Assembly: GCF_002237555.1 (NCBI RefSeq)
Contig: NZ_CP022540.1
Location: 2,671,001-2,735,000, forward strand
Direction of reading: 5' to 3'
Length of the DNA stretch: 64,000 nucleotides
Source of the DNA: Antarctobacter heliothermus
GTDB lineage: Bacteria > Pseudomonadota > Alphaproteobacteria > Rhodobacterales > Rhodobacteraceae
Made by a program: the position numbers and the translations under genes. The notes under the pieces are model-generated. The model was not told the origin of the DNA. It ran no database searches and saw only the letters and a program-made list of their open reading frames with translations. This document shows, one piece after another, positions 63,587 to 64,000 of this stretch. The stretch's first letter is position 1. Every line of letters begins with the position of its first letter.

Positions 63587-64000
63587 GACAGGTTTTACAG
63601 ACCCTTGCCGCACTGGCAGCGTTCGGGGCGGTGGGGGCGGTTGGCGTTGTCGGTTTCGGGCTGTACAACGTGTCCGCGCGCCAGGGCCATCTGCCCGGCG
63701 TCGGCATCGTGCTGCATACCACGTTCAAGCAGTCAGTCCGCCTGCGGGCTCCGGGTCCCGAGGCGGTTCCCGATACCATTGACCACCCTGACCGCATTGC
63801 GCTGGGCGCCATGCACTTTCAGACCGCCTGCGCCTTTTGCCATTCGGCGCCGGGTCGTGAGCGCAGCGCCACGTCGCGCGCAATGAACCCGCCACCACCG
63901 CATATTGCCGAGATCGCGGCCGCCTGGCAGCCACGCCATTTGTTCTGGATCATCCGCGAAGGCATCAAAATGAGTGGCATGCCGGCTTGGCCCGTGCCGG
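63583..64000 (+). CDS. Membrane-anchored c-type cytochrome, 3' end outside the window
   Basis: The plus strand is open from ATG 63583 to the right edge (139 codons). A hydrophobic N terminus (about 5-30) is followed by C-AFCH with cysteine at about 85, a typical haem c site, and MSGMPAW near the edge, which probably carries the methionine ligand. The start overlaps the CtaG stop by 4 bases (ATGA). It is likely the electron donor or an extra subunit of the caa3 oxidase. The C terminus is missing. Confidence 0.85.
   Translation, partial: MRQVLQTLAALAAFGAVGAVGVVGFGLYNVSARQGHLPGVGIVLHTTFKQSVRLRAPGPEAVPDTIDHPDRIALGAMHFQTACAFCHSAPGRERSATSRAMNPPPPHIAEIAAAWQPRHLFWIIREGIKMSGMPAWPVP

Noticed and set aside
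1..64000. CRISPR arrays, rRNA genes, complete insertion sequences and transposases
   Set aside because: I looked for regularly spaced repeats, rRNA core sequences and DDE-type transposases and saw none.

Overview
The window looks like a chromosomal segment of a marine Roseobacter-group alphaproteobacterium (Rhodobacteraceae). Protein families, codon use and local gene order fit this: tRNA-Cys next to pcm-like and tolC, LolC/LolD, GlpX behind homoserine dehydrogenase, RecJ next to tRNA-Glu, and a caa3-type oxidase with CtaG. No species is claimed.

Region 1 (1 to about 23,880) is an accessory island that is cut by the left edge of the window. It ends at a tyrosine integrase whose gene stops 68 bases from the 3' end of a tRNA-Cys gene. 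It carries a type III-like module (PLD/SNF2 helicase, DUF4391 protein, start of a Mod methyltransferase), a GIY-YIG/DUF4357 protein, a three-gene operon (small unknown protein, PD-(D/E)XK nuclease-like protein, soluble FtsH-like AAA zinc protease), an HNH-type protein, a large TM0106-type nuclease-RNaseH-helicase, an FMN reductase, a small membrane protein and a NucS/DUF91-like PD-(D/E)XK protein. The integrase end is A+T-richer and holds an unknown 341-aa protein, a PrimPol-helicase, an excisionase-like protein and the integrase, which looks like a satellite or integrative-element replication module. A family of degenerate intergenic repeats, all in one orientation, lies between about 11.5 and 18.5 kb.

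Region 2 (24 to 47.4 kb) is ordinary housekeeping DNA. It contains a divergent isoaspartyl-methyltransferase homologue, TolC, a PopZ/DUF2497-like acidic protein, EF-P, YgfZ, a glycosyltransferase, an MsbA-like ABC exporter coupled to a tyrosine phosphatase, a serine-glyoxylate-type aminotransferase, LolCD, a HisC-like aminotransferase, an Ldh-family dehydrogenase, two lipoprotein cytochromes c, a TetR regulator with a clear palindromic operator, homoserine dehydrogenase, class II FBPase, RecJ and tRNA-Glu.

Region 3 (47.4 to 64 kb) begins after tRNA-Glu. A CPA1 antiporter and a YetF-like protein are followed by a tightly overlapping fatty-acid beta-oxidation operon on the minus strand (fadE, thiolase, fadJ-like, acetyl-CoA hydrolase/transferase). 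Running the other way are an amino-acid permease and a caa3-type terminal oxidase operon (CoxB-cytochrome c fusion, CoxA-CoxC fusion, small membrane protein, CtaG-like protein, cytochrome c) that runs off the right edge.

The best candidates for undescribed biology are the protease/nuclease/small-protein operon at 6.0-9.4 kb, the PrimPol-integrase module at 18.6-23.8 kb and the intergenic repeat family.
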